NCBI GenBank assembly: GCA_004195615.1
Contig: PSPW01000008.1
Coordinates: 1-48,124, forward strand
Length of the DNA: 48,124 nucleotides
DNA from: Methanobacteriota archaeon
Lineage (GTDB): Archaea > Thermoplasmatota > Poseidoniia > Poseidoniales > Thalassarchaeaceae
Reading direction: 5' to 3'
Positions 1-8,270 of the stretch are shown here, piece after piece. Within the stretch, counting starts at the first letter, position 1. Each line of letters begins with the position of its first letter. The notes under the pieces are model-generated. The model saw nothing but the letters and a program-made list of their open reading frames with translations, searched no databases and was not told the origin of the DNA. The position numbers were made by a program, and so were the translations under genes.

Positions 1-1
1 A

Positions 2-214
2 TTCTACTACTCCAACAACGAGGATGGGATGACCGCAGAGGCTAACTTCCCCATCATCAACATGACCGAGGCAGTGGACCCAGATGGTGGAGGTGACGGA
101 GACAATGACGGAGGGAGCCTACCTGGCGGTCTTCCTGGATTCGGGTTGATGGCGGGTCTCGGGGCACTAGCAATTGCAGCCGTGGCTGCAAACCAGAGGA
201 CAGATCAGGAATAA
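2..214 (+). CDS. C-terminal part of a secreted PGF-CTERM-like surface protein (5' end outside window)
   Basis: The reading frame is open from the left window edge, so only the last 70 residues are visible. They begin FYYSNNEDGM, continue through an acidic Gly/Asp linker, and end in LPGFG, a hydrophobic segment rich in Ala and Gly, and a short charged tail. This is the tripartite layout of PGF-CTERM sorting signals, which in Euryarchaeota are processed by archaeosortase A. The visible part matches the tail of the next gene (YYSNN block, acidic linker, GLPGFG), so the two are tandem paralogues on the same strand 72 bases apart. No archaeosortase gene lies in the window. The function of the mature protein is unknown. 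Confidence 0.75.
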   Translation, partial: FYYSNNEDGMTAEANFPIINMTEAVDPDGGGDGDNDGGSLPGGLPGFGLMAGLGALAIAAVAANQRTDQE

Positions 215-286
215 CCGCTAGAAGTCTATTTTCCAGCTACTTATCTAGGATAACCTCAAACTGAACGATTACCCCGCGTTTATTCA

Positions 287-1090
287 ATGGCGAGGAGCGT
301 ATTGGCCCCGATCATCCTAGCTCTGCTTTGTACGTCTAGCATGACTCCCATTACTTGGGCTCAGTCAATAGATCCAGAACAGCCTTCGCAAATCAACAAT
401 TTTCTGCACTTCTGGGGCAACGAAGAACTGTCCGACTGCTGGGAGAGCTTCGATGGGGACGGCTCTGGGGGATCGACCGACCAGGGATATGGGGAAGAGG
501 TGGACGGAGGTGATGCACAGAGGCTAGAGGTGGACATAACCTGCAGAATGAAGTACGATTTCGATGAAAACGTCTATCTCAAGGCTGGGATGAAGATCTC
601 GTTGGAGTTCGGTCTGAGAGTTGATCACGCAGAAGCAGAATCCGAGGAGGACGAGGACCTCACAATCACACTGATGAGGGGGTCTACGGTTGTGGACAGT
701 AGGTCGTTCCAAGACATCGCAACCGACCAGGACATTCAGTTGAAATGGGAATTGGATGTTATCGAGAACTCGACATGGTGGAACGCTAGTGATGGAGAAC
801 CGAGTGTTAGGTTCCAGATTTCGAAGGCGGGATGGGATGCCTCCGGCACCCCCTGCAGCGGACCGTTGCAGATACTGAAGTGCGGGGGCTTCTTCAGAGT
901 CTACTACTCTAACAATCAAGAAGGATTGAGGACGCAGATCCAGTTTCCAATAGGAGAGACCCCTGAGATAGTCATTGAAGAGGAACCAGAAGACAAGGGA
1001 TTACCAGGATTCGGGTTCCTGACCGGCCTTTCAGCGATGGCAATGGCAGTCATAGCGACTCGAAGGGAACCTCGGACTCCTCGCCTGTAG
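287..1090 (+). CDS. Secreted PGF-CTERM-like surface protein, tandem paralogue of the preceding gene
   Basis: This 267-aa protein has an N-terminal signal peptide (hydrophobic core LAPIILALLC, likely cleavage after TWAQS) and an acidic ectodomain with several Cys residues and a likely beta-sandwich character. It ends with an acidic linker (EEEPEDKG), GLPGFG, a hydrophobic segment and RREPR. That tail is the PGF-CTERM arrangement for anchoring to the archaeal cell surface. Its last 70 residues resemble the truncated gene just upstream, which indicates a duplication. I recognise no enzymatic motif. The 3' end overlaps the convergent hisS gene by 41 bases. The start at 287 is the only one giving a signal peptide. 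The exact role (adhesin, binding protein or S-layer-associated) cannot be told. Confidence 0.8.
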   Translation: MARSVLAPIILALLCTSSMTPITWAQSIDPEQPSQINNFLHFWGNEELSDCWESFDGDGSGGSTDQGYGEEVDGGDAQRLEVDITCRMKYDFDENVYLKAGMKISLEFGLRVDHAEAESEEDEDLTITLMRGSTVVDSRSFQDIATDQDIQLKWELDVIENSTWWNASDGEPSVRFQISKAGWDASGTPCSGPLQILKCGGFFRVYYSNNQEGLRTQIQFPIGETPEIVIEEEPEDKGLPGFGFLTGLSAMAMAVIATRREPRTPRL

Positions 1091-2306
1091 CCAGATGCTT
1101 CACCTTGACCGTGCCCTTGGTCCACTCTTCTGGCATCACCATTACGAGCCTCTCCGCCCCGACCCTCTCGGCATGCCTGAAGACCCACTTCATGCGCTTG
1201 TCCTCCAAGACCAAATCCGCGCTCCTTCCACCGGACCTGATTGATGACACGACTTTCATTGCTGCTTCCCTGAGCTCTGGGCCCATCCCGAAGACGATGT
1301 CCTGGACGCCATTTGGTATCTCTGGGACTAGTCCTTTTGCCTGCAATAGCTCCATCACTACCATGTCCCCGAACCCGAACCCGGTTGCTGGCAGGTCCTT
1401 TCCGCCCAGAGTGCTGATCAGCCTGTCATACCTCCCTCCTCCACATACTGCTCTCAGCTCTCCTGCTCGATCGTGTACTTCGAAAACTGGTCCAGTGTAG
1501 TATGCCAGGCCTCGTACTACTGAGGCATCGAGCTCTATCCAGTCGCCGAAACCATATGACTCAGCCAGAGAGACTATCGCCATCAGCTCTGAAATTGCCT
1601 CGCTGGACTGTCCCAGAGCGGCCTCCATATCGTTCAGATTAGTGATACTTAGCACTGACTGGATAGTGGAAATTGCCTCTGAGTCAAGGCCCAACTCAGC
1701 CAATTGGGTTTCTATGACGTCTTCTGGGAGCTTGTCCATCTTGTCTATCACAATGCAAGTCTGGGAGAATCCCTCTCCAGAGATTCCCAGAGACCCGAGG
1801 ACTTCTTCCAGAACCTTCCTGCTGCTGACCCTGATGACCAGGTCATCGGATGATAGTCCCACGCTGCGGAAGAAGTGCACAAGGACGGAGATTAGCTCCG
1901 CATCCGCCTCCACACCCTCTGCGCCCCAGATGTCGACGTTCCACTGGTAGTGCTCACGGCCTCGCCCCCTCTGAGTCCTCTCGTAACGCCAGCATTGGGG
2001 GATGGAGTACCATTTGATTGGCAGGGCCAGTGCGCCGGATCTGGCCATGACCATTCTAGCAAGGGTTGGGGTCATCTCGGGCCTGAGGGCTACCTTGCGA
2101 CCTCCTTTGTCCTCGAAGTTGTATAGTTGCTGAGTAATCTCCTCGCCTGACTTCCTAGTGTAGAGCTCCTCGGTCTCCAATACAGGGGCATCGTACTCCT
2201 CGAATCCGTGGGAAAGAGCAGCGTTGTGGAATCTCTCGAACAGCCAGTTTCGCACGCGCATGTCTTCTGGGTAGAAGTCGCGGGTGCCTCGAACGCCCTT
2301 AGTCAC
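1050..2306 (-). CDS. hisS: Histidine--tRNA ligase
   Basis: Class II aminoacyl-tRNA synthetase that charges tRNA-His in the cytoplasm. The 418 residues carry the usual landmarks: N-terminal RGTRDFYPEDM (6-16), LRPEMTPTLARM (74-85), motif 2 with WRYERTQRGRGREHYQWN (106-123), the histidine-binding GLAYYTGPVFEV (266-277), GRYDRL (291-296) and a motif 3 region beginning GFGFGDM (309-315). The C-terminal 100 residues form the anticodon-binding domain. Translation starts at a GTG just upstream of the conserved TKGVRGTRDF segment. It is the last gene of a minus-strand run and its stop lies inside the tail of the convergent surface-protein gene. Length is normal for the family. Confidence 0.97.
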   Translation of the reverse strand: MTKGVRGTRDFYPEDMRVRNWLFERFHNAALSHGFEEYDAPVLETEELYTRKSGEEITQQLYNFEDKGGRKVALRPEMTPTLARMVMARSGALALPIKWYSIPQCWRYERTQRGRGREHYQWNVDIWGAEGVEADAELISVLVHFFRSVGLSSDDLVIRVSSRKVLEEVLGSLGISGEGFSQTCIVIDKMDKLPEDVIETQLAELGLDSEAISTIQSVLSITNLNDMEAALGQSSEAISELMAIVSLAESYGFGDWIELDASVVRGLAYYTGPVFEVHDRAGELRAVCGGGRYDRLISTLGGKDLPATGFGFGDMVVMELLQAKGLVPEIPNGVQDIVFGMGPELREAAMKVVSSIRSGGRSADLVLEDKRMKWVFRHAERVGAERLVMVMPEEWTKGTVKVKHLATGEESEVPFESL

Positions 2307-2330
2307 GGTACCGCCAAGAACGGGACCACT

Positions 2331-2822
2331 TCAAGCCCTACGCCGATTTCGGAACTCTTCGACTCGTTCTTTGCGGGTGATGCGTCCATCGGAGAGGGGG
2401 AAGGCGAACATCCTCAAAAGAACGAATGCTATGAAGCCGAAGGCTGCAGTGTTTGCTGCCCACGAGTAGTAGTGGTTGAATCCGAGAGTGTCTGCGAAGT
2501 AGGCTGTCGAGATGGTAGAAATAATCAGTAGTGCGACGTAGATTGTCATCATCACAGCTAGGCTCTTCTTGTAACTGGTAAGGGACTCGAAGGTTAGCCA
2601 GCGATGGAGATAGTGAGCCATGATTGAGCTCGCGAAGTAGGAAATTGCCCATGCGGATGCAGCAGGGTACTGATCAGAGAGTTGTTCCTTGTATAGGAAA
2701 TAGTACATTGCGAAGAAGACTACTACGTTGAAGCAACCTATTGTGCAGTACATCACATATTCGCGTAGAAGCTTGCCCCAGGGGTAATCCTCACTGACTA
2801 GCATCATCGCACCACTATCCAC
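2331..2822 (-). CDS. GtrA-like four-helix membrane protein
   Basis: A 163-aa protein with four predicted membrane helices, near residues 22-44, 55-70, 88-110 and 122-141. The pattern YCTIGCFNVVVFFAMYYFL in helix 1 and HRWLTF after helix 2 fits the GtrA/DPMS family (PF04138). These proteins often move lipid-linked sugars across the membrane or assist glycosyltransferases. The frame opens with GTG at 2822, but an ATG at 2807 overlaps the stop of nnr as ATGA and is an equally good start. It sits between nnr and hisS in one minus-strand unit, with no glycosyltransferase beside it, so the substrate is unknown. Confidence 0.75.
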   Translation of the reverse strand: MDSGAMMLVSEDYPWGKLLREYVMYCTIGCFNVVVFFAMYYFLYKEQLSDQYPAASAWAISYFASSIMAHYLHRWLTFESLTSYKKSLAVMMTIYVALLIISTISTAYFADTLGFNHYYSWAANTAAFGFIAFVLLRMFAFPLSDGRITRKERVEEFRNRRRA

Positions 2823-4267
2823 TCGGAGAGGGTGTGGGCGATATGAACGGGCACGTCATCGGCTAGGAGACCCGGGCCCTTTTCTTGGGCGGCTCTGGAA
2901 CCTGCCTCCCTGAGGACCGCGCAAGCCAGTCTGGCTGCGGGCCAAGGAGACATCCCTTGGGCAAGGAACCCTCCGATGATCCCTGCAAGGAGGTCTCCCG
3001 TGCCACTGACGGCCATCCTAGGGTGTCCTCCAGTAGCGTGGCAATGCCTTCCCTGGGGACCGAATATCTCATCCTCGAATCCTGTAACCACTATGACCGA
3101 TTCCTCTTTGATGCAATCCGCTAGTGCTTGCTGCGGTGACGTTTCGGACAGCCATCTCTCGGCCTCTCCCGAATGCGGGGTTGCTACGCCGATTAGCCCA
3201 TCCGGCCATTTTCCTACTGGGAGCGCTGAAATCGCATCTGCATCGATTACGAGTGGAAGTGAATTGCTGACTGAGAGGGAAATGATCGCCCTGACAACCT
3301 CCATGCTTTCCTCTTCTCTCCCTATGCCCGGACCTATCACAATCGCATCAGGTGACCTTCCCGAATCGATGAAGTCTGACAACGCCCCTATAGAATCGGG
3401 AGTCAAGAATTCCCTGTCGGGGAGTTTCTCAGGAATCAGGCTGGCAGGCCACTGCGACCTGCTGGATGCGGTTGCTGGCATGGCGACGTGAACCAAGTCG
3501 CACCCACTCCTGGCTGCTGCCATCCCAGAAAGCAACGGCGCCCCATGGTACGGCCCGCCCCCCACTACGAGCAGTCGGCCCCTGTCTCCCTTACTCGCAT
3601 CCAATTCCATTGACGGGTACCTAGAGGCGTCTCCGACTCCGCAGTTTCTGACCTCGGTTGGCCAAGGAAGTTCTGAGACCACTATCTCTCCACACTCGGA
3701 CTCCGACATGCCCATCTTGGGAGAATGGAACGTGACTGTGCGAACGGGTTTCAGGGCATCTGGACCTCCCAGACCAGTTGGTATATCGCAGGACAGAATC
3801 GGTAATCCGGTTGACCTAGCCCAAGACGAAACCTCTCTAATCGAGGATCTGAGCTCTGATCCCGAGCCTGCTCCTCCTGACCCAAGGAGGCAATCAACAA
3901 TCAGTGTCCAATCCCCTTGGGGAGTATCCGGCCAGACGTGGATTTGCAATCCCTTGGCTGCCATGTCTCTGGCACGCGATGAAATCTTTGTCTTCGATGA
4001 CTCGTGGCTTGACAATACCGAGGTTTGGATACCAGCAAGGGAGCATGAGCTTGCAGCTACGAAGCCGTCACCCCCATTGTTACCGGGTCCACAGAGGAAT
4101 AGGACCTCCGCGCCACCTGAGGCCTCCGCGACCTCGTGTGCCAGCGCCTCTCCCGCGGCTGTCATGAGTACAAACTCATCCACGCCGAGACTGGCAGAGT
4201 TGATATCGAAAACCGCAACTTCGTCCCAGTGCATCTCCCAGCGTGTTCCCTCGCTGACTCCCTTCAT
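2804..4267 (-). CDS. nnr: Bifunctional NAD(P)H-hydrate epimerase / ADP-dependent NAD(P)H-hydrate dehydratase
   Basis: Repairs hydrated NADH and NADPH. The N-terminal YjeF_N domain (about 1-210) epimerises R-NAD(P)HX and carries the nucleotide-binding GPGNNGGDGF at 60-69. The C-terminal YjeF_C/carbohydrate-kinase-like domain dehydrates S-NAD(P)HX and carries GPGIGRE, VIDADAI, TPHSGEAERW and the catalytic-loop SGTGDLLAG (421-429). At 487 residues it has the normal two-domain length. The annotated ATG at 4267 has an AGGCTGGAAG Shine-Dalgarno-like stretch before it; a start 11 codons later (MHWDEV) is possible. It overlaps the GtrA-like gene downstream by 4 to 19 bases depending on that gene's start, and lies 9 bases after the symporter gene. 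Confidence 0.93.
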   Translation of the reverse strand: MKGVSEGTRWEMHWDEVAVFDINSASLGVDEFVLMTAAGEALAHEVAEASGGAEVLFLCGPGNNGGDGFVAASSCSLAGIQTSVLSSHESSKTKISSRARDMAAKGLQIHVWPDTPQGDWTLIVDCLLGSGGAGSGSELRSSIREVSSWARSTGLPILSCDIPTGLGGPDALKPVRTVTFHSPKMGMSESECGEIVVSELPWPTEVRNCGVGDASRYPSMELDASKGDRGRLLVVGGGPYHGAPLLSGMAAARSGCDLVHVAMPATASSRSQWPASLIPEKLPDREFLTPDSIGALSDFIDSGRSPDAIVIGPGIGREEESMEVVRAIISLSVSNSLPLVIDADAISALPVGKWPDGLIGVATPHSGEAERWLSETSPQQALADCIKEESVIVVTGFEDEIFGPQGRHCHATGGHPRMAVSGTGDLLAGIIGGFLAQGMSPWPAARLACAVLREAGSRAAQEKGPGLLADDVPVHIAHTLSEWIVVR

Positions 4268-4276
4268 CTTCCAGCC

Positions 4277-5980
4277 TCATGCCAGACCTAGTTCCTCGAT
4301 GACGTGGTCTGGAAGCTCGTCGCCCACTTGGAAGATATGAGGGTCTGATCCGCCAGGGAGCATGTCGATCGAGGTTTCCGCGCCCTCTGGGACGTTCCTA
4401 AACAAGGGTCTTGAGATTAGTACCTTGTTGAATCCGACGAACAGGGATGCTGTGACTCCCCAGAAAAGCAGAATTATAGAAATTCCATGGGGATTCGCTG
4501 GATTCCAGGGGTCGTCTACATTGGCTAGCAGATCCGCGAAGTACGAGAGCATCAGGACGGAGAACATCAGTGGGAATCCGAGATACATGATGTAGTCCCA
4601 CCAGCGGCCAATCCACCAGTCATTGTCTCCAGTGTTGATGTAGTCGTCACGGAAGGCGGAGACCCCGTGATCTAGGTAGTCCCTGAGGTTGAAGCCCTCA
4701 ACCCCATTGTCGCTCTGCCATGCCTTGTACCTCGACCACCCGTACTTCCAGATGGTATATGCCATGAATAGTCCGCTGAACATCAACCCGTAGCCCCAGA
4801 TGTGATCCTGAACCTCGAGGAACTGCGGGAAGGCTACTCCAGTGGAAGGATCAATCTTGATCCACAGGACTGCGCTGGGGATACCGAAGAGGAAAATCGC
4901 AACGCCGGTCAGAGCGACCGACTTTGAGCGGTCGAAACCGTGATCGACGAAGTTCCGGACGCAGAGCTCGACAGTGGATATCATAGATGTCAGGGCAGCG
5001 AAAGAGAGTGCTAGGAAGAAGATGGCGACCATGGCGAGCTGGACAATTGGACCGCCCGGTGCCTGGGCGAAGACCTCAGGCAGAACTAGGAAGGTGATTG
5101 CCGAACTGCCCCCACTTACTGCTCCCAGAGGATCAGGCGAAACCGAGAACACCGCCATCATCACAGTGAGTCCGGCGATAATGCTGATGCTGTTGTTCGC
5201 AAGGCACATCGTGGCTGCGTTCAGAGTGGTATCCTCGTCCTTCCTCATGTACACGGAGTATGTAATCGCCATACCCATCCCTGCAGAGCAGGACCAAGCG
5301 GACTGGGAAAGGCCGTTTATCCAAGTCTCCGGCTGGACCAGATACTCAGGCTGAATGCTAAACATGTAGATGAATCCGTCAAGGCTTCCGTCCTTGACGT
5401 CCATTACGAATGATAGGAATAGAGCTGCGAATAGCAGGACGAATAGCGACACCATCAGAGTGACGTTCGCCTTTTCGATCGCCCTGGCACCGCCCCATAT
5501 GGCGGCTAGAGTAATCAAAACGGTAATCATCTGGAAGAAGATGACCTGCCACGGAGACTGGAGGAATGAGTTCCAGACCTCGGTCGTGTCAACCTCTTGA
5601 GAGAGGCCCCCTCTGATAGCAATCTGGAAGTAGTTCAAGCACCATCCTGTGACCACGGCGTAGTAGAATCCTATTGCACAGTTTATCCATGCAGTCCATA
5701 GGCCCATCCATGCGAACCTTCGACCGGCGAATATTCTGAATGTTCCAACGGTTCCGACCCTGCTTCTCTTGCCCAGTGCGAACTCGGCAATTATCAGAGG
5801 GATCGACCAGAGGAATAGGAAAATCAACCATGGAATGAGGAATGAGCCACCGCCGTTGGCACCCACCATCCGAGGGAATCTCCAGATATTTCCAGTCCCG
5901 ATGGCTGCACCAATGGTTGCGAAAATGAGACCTAGCCTACCACTGAACTGGTCGCTTGACTCCTCCGTCTGCGAATCCAA
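4277..5980 (-). CDS. Sodium-dependent amino-acid transporter, SNF/NSS family
   Basis: A 567-aa multispanning symporter of the neurotransmitter:sodium symporter family (LeuT fold), which couples Na+ entry to uptake of amino acids or similar amines. Helix 1 shows the family signature: RLGLIFATIGAAIGTGNIWRF then P near 15-36, with the unwound GxGNxWRFP segment that binds substrate and Na+. About 12 helices follow, ending with an acidic cytoplasmic tail. It probably starts with TTG at 5980, because an AGGCGA Shine-Dalgarno lies just before it and no ATG precedes the conserved helix. Only 9 bases separate it from the M14 carboxypeptidase gene upstream, so the two are probably co-transcribed. The exact substrate cannot be read from the sequence. 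Confidence 0.93.
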   Translation of the reverse strand: MDSQTEESSDQFSGRLGLIFATIGAAIGTGNIWRFPRMVGANGGGSFLIPWLIFLFLWSIPLIIAEFALGKRSRVGTVGTFRIFAGRRFAWMGLWTAWINCAIGFYYAVVTGWCLNYFQIAIRGGLSQEVDTTEVWNSFLQSPWQVIFFQMITVLITLAAIWGGARAIEKANVTLMVSLFVLLFAALFLSFVMDVKDGSLDGFIYMFSIQPEYLVQPETWINGLSQSAWSCSAGMGMAITYSVYMRKDEDTTLNAATMCLANNSISIIAGLTVMMAVFSVSPDPLGAVSGGSSAITFLVLPEVFAQAPGGPIVQLAMVAIFFLALSFAALTSMISTVELCVRNFVDHGFDRSKSVALTGVAIFLFGIPSAVLWIKIDPSTGVAFPQFLEVQDHIWGYGLMFSGLFMAYTIWKYGWSRYKAWQSDNGVEGFNLRDYLDHGVSAFRDDYINTGDNDWWIGRWWDYIMYLGFPLMFSVLMLSYFADLLANVDDPWNPANPHGISIILLFWGVTASLFVGFNKVLISRPLFRNVPEGAETSIDMLPGGSDPHIFQVGDELPDHVIEELGLA

Positions 5981-5989
5981 AATATCGCC

Positions 5990-8194
5990 TCACTTTCCCT
6001 TTCCGGGATTGATTACTGCGAGGATTGGTATTTCTTCGGGGGGCATTCCTAAAATCCTCTCGTCATCCGAGAACATCTCCCTAAGAGTGAACCCAAGGCC
6101 ACCCCACACGAAGGTGGCAATGACGAGAAACATCAGGGTGCTGAGGATTGCGTCCCCAAACCCTGCTCTGTATGGTATTGACAATTCGTAATAGTTTCCA
6201 CCATCTTCTACAGTCGGGTAAGTGAATGGGAAAGCGCCGTTGGTGGTTCCAAGCATTGCCTTGTACTGGATCTTTCCTACCGAGGTGTCTGGCAGTGGGA
6301 TGAGACTGACCAGTCGGGTTCCGTTAGAGCCATCCAGTAGAGTGCACTGAACGGATGTCTCGTTAAATCCGGATCTCTCCCATGGAACTTCTATCCAATC
6401 AGTCGGGCCGAAGTCGTTCTGTTGCCTGGTTGGCTCCACAAAACGCCACATGAGGTGCGTCATTTCCACATCTGGGCTAAAGGGGAACATCGGGTCTAAG
6501 CAGAGTCCGACAGGTATGTCGCCGTCAGATGGAACAGAAACATTTGTTGGGTATTCCAACCACTGTGTAGAAGTGGTGTTCTCAATACCCACAATGGCTC
6601 TGTATCGGGGGTCATCTGCCATCTCAATCATGTAGAATGGGACCCCGAGGTTTCTCACAGAAATGTGGGCAATGTCCTCCGGGTTCTCGTGGAACGCGTT
6701 TCCAATCTCAATTGTGTAGCAGTATGAATTGTGAACACCGTAGTGCCAGTCGCAGAAATCTCCAGTCGTGGGGTAGAGATCTGAAGATTGCATTGGAGCG
6801 TAATCAGTCATCTGCCCCATCATCTGGCCGTGATATACCAGATACTCGTCGTCTGGGGAGTAGCAGTTCGTACAGTGTCCCCATGGCCAGAGGACCAGTT
6901 CGGAGAATGAGTGCCACGTAAGTGTGGACTTGAAGTCCGAGGCCCCGTCCATGTCATCGTCGTTCATCTCAGTGAGATCTTGGATGAACTTGGTCTCTGG
7001 TTCGGTATTACCACCCCACCAATCCTCATCCGTCTGACCGTCTGCATCGTCGTCCTTGCCGTCAACGTGGTCCTCGTTAATCTGACCGTCGCCATCGTTG
7101 TCCTCAGTGTTTGCAGGTCCGTTGTAAACGTCGTTATTGGGTCCGTCGGCATAGCAGAACCCTGGGAAAAGAGGGCCTGTCGCACCCAAAGGTGCACCCC
7201 ACTCGAACTGATAGTTTCGATTGAGGTCAACACCATCGCATCCTTCATCGACAGCCTCGTCGATATCAGGAATTGGGGTCACCCCGGTGTGGGTGTTGTC
7301 GCGTAGGTTCTTCCTCCATCCACTCTGATAGCAGTTCTCCCATGCGGTTTCTCCACAGAATTCCTCCCTGTCGTACCTATTGCCATCTACGTTAAGCATG
7401 GGAATGAGATAGATCTCTCGGGTATTGACCATGTCGGTGATGAACTGCTCGCTGAAGTCCTCATCGACACCCAAGTCACCGGGACCGCAGGGGTTACCGT
7501 CTCCATTGCTGTCTTGGAATGAAGAGTTCAGCATCAAGCAGTCGCCATCGTTGTCTATGCCATCCCAACCGTCTTCGTCGATCAAGCCGTCTCCATCATT
7601 GTCTACGCCGGCCTTACCATAGTAGAATGCTATGGTTTCCAGAAAAAACATCGGGACCTCGTATGACATCCACTCCCTAGCATGGTGGTTGCCCACCAGC
7701 ATAACGTCTGGGCGATCGGCATAATTTCCATCGTCTCCATTGAAATCATTGTACGAACCGCCCTGAACATTTCCAGTAATCTTCATCCACGGACTAGGGT
7801 GGTTGTAGTACCATCCCTCATACTCGCCAGACGTCATTACGTCTCCTCTTGCATTAAATCCGCCGAGAAGTCCTTCATTGAATTGAAGGAAATCGGGGTA
7901 GTACGCGGCTAGTGTCTGCATCCTTTGTTTCAAAGAGAAATAATCGTGATATGATTGGAACTGAAGTTGGTCGGAGTCTCCATGCGATCCCCACGGGAAA
8001 ATCTGGTTTGCATACTCGATCGACCAGATGTCTTCGGGAGATGTTCCGGAATCGGATTCTTGGGCTGTTGTTATTGGAGCTAGTGCAACCGGAGAGAGCA
8101 TGCTCAGAAGGAATGGTAGTAGTATCGCAGTGACTGGTGCACCGGGATTGGAAAGTCTCTTTCTTCCCGGATTAGAAGAGGGTTGACTAGCCAT
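5990..8194 (-). CDS. Secreted, membrane-anchored M14 zinc carboxypeptidase with calcium-repeat insertions
   Basis: The 734-aa protein has a signal segment (about 19-45), an M14 peptidase domain and a C-terminal membrane helix (about 690-712). The catalytic set is complete: zinc ligands H171 and E174 in HHAREW, H428 in TWHSF, substrate-binding N325/R326 in GVDLNRNY, and the general base E496 in CYTIEIG. M14 enzymes remove C-terminal residues from peptides. Two loops of the catalytic domain (about 196-246 and 360-422) hold Asp-rich DNDGDG/DDDADG repeats of the EF-hand-like or thrombospondin-3 calcium type. After the domain come roughly 170 residues of beta-rich sequence. It is followed after 9 bases by an SNF symporter, which suggests release and uptake of amino acids. 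Confidence 0.92.
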   Translation of the reverse strand: MASQPSSNPGRKRLSNPGAPVTAILLPFLLSMLSPVALAPITTAQESDSGTSPEDIWSIEYANQIFPWGSHGDSDQLQFQSYHDYFSLKQRMQTLAAYYPDFLQFNEGLLGGFNARGDVMTSGEYEGWYYNHPSPWMKITGNVQGGSYNDFNGDDGNYADRPDVMLVGNHHAREWMSYEVPMFFLETIAFYYGKAGVDNDGDGLIDEDGWDGIDNDGDCLMLNSSFQDSNGDGNPCGPGDLGVDEDFSEQFITDMVNTREIYLIPMLNVDGNRYDREEFCGETAWENCYQSGWRKNLRDNTHTGVTPIPDIDEAVDEGCDGVDLNRNYQFEWGAPLGATGPLFPGFCYADGPNNDVYNGPANTEDNDGDGQINEDHVDGKDDDADGQTDEDWWGGNTEPETKFIQDLTEMNDDDMDGASDFKSTLTWHSFSELVLWPWGHCTNCYSPDDEYLVYHGQMMGQMTDYAPMQSSDLYPTTGDFCDWHYGVHNSYCYTIEIGNAFHENPEDIAHISVRNLGVPFYMIEMADDPRYRAIVGIENTTSTQWLEYPTNVSVPSDGDIPVGLCLDPMFPFSPDVEMTHLMWRFVEPTRQQNDFGPTDWIEVPWERSGFNETSVQCTLLDGSNGTRLVSLIPLPDTSVGKIQYKAMLGTTNGAFPFTYPTVEDGGNYYELSIPYRAGFGDAILSTLMFLVIATFVWGGLGFTLREMFSDDERILGMPPEEIPILAVINPGKGK

Positions 8195-8270
8195 GTTATG
8201 TTTTGCGGGGAAACCCTATGTATTGAATCGTACGGAGAACGGTCCATTATGACAAAGAATACTTATTGAG
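8195..8270. promoter_or_regulatory. Divergent promoter region between the M14 peptidase and MscS genes
   Basis: A 76-base AT-rich gap separates two divergently read genes and must hold both promoters. On the minus strand, TTCAATACATA lies about 30 bases before the peptidase ATG, the distance expected for an archaeal TATA box with a very short leader. On the plus side only a weak TACTTATTG-like stretch is visible. No palindromic operator stands out. Assignment is by position and composition only. Confidence 0.35.

Noticed and set aside
524-919. 131-codon minus-strand frame inside the surface protein gene
   Set aside because: The plus strand encodes a signal peptide and a sorting tail in one continuous frame, so the antisense frame is a shadow.
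3708-4340. 210-codon plus-strand frame across nnr and the symporter end
   Set aside because: It is antisense to clear motifs of the NAD(P)HX repair enzyme. Its translation is low-complexity Pro/Ser-rich and unlike any protein.
6929-7609. Repeated Asp-codon blocks as a possible DNA repeat array or CRISPR
   Set aside because: The repeats are short, irregular and in frame with a peptidase. They are explained by calcium-binding protein repeats, without spacer structure.
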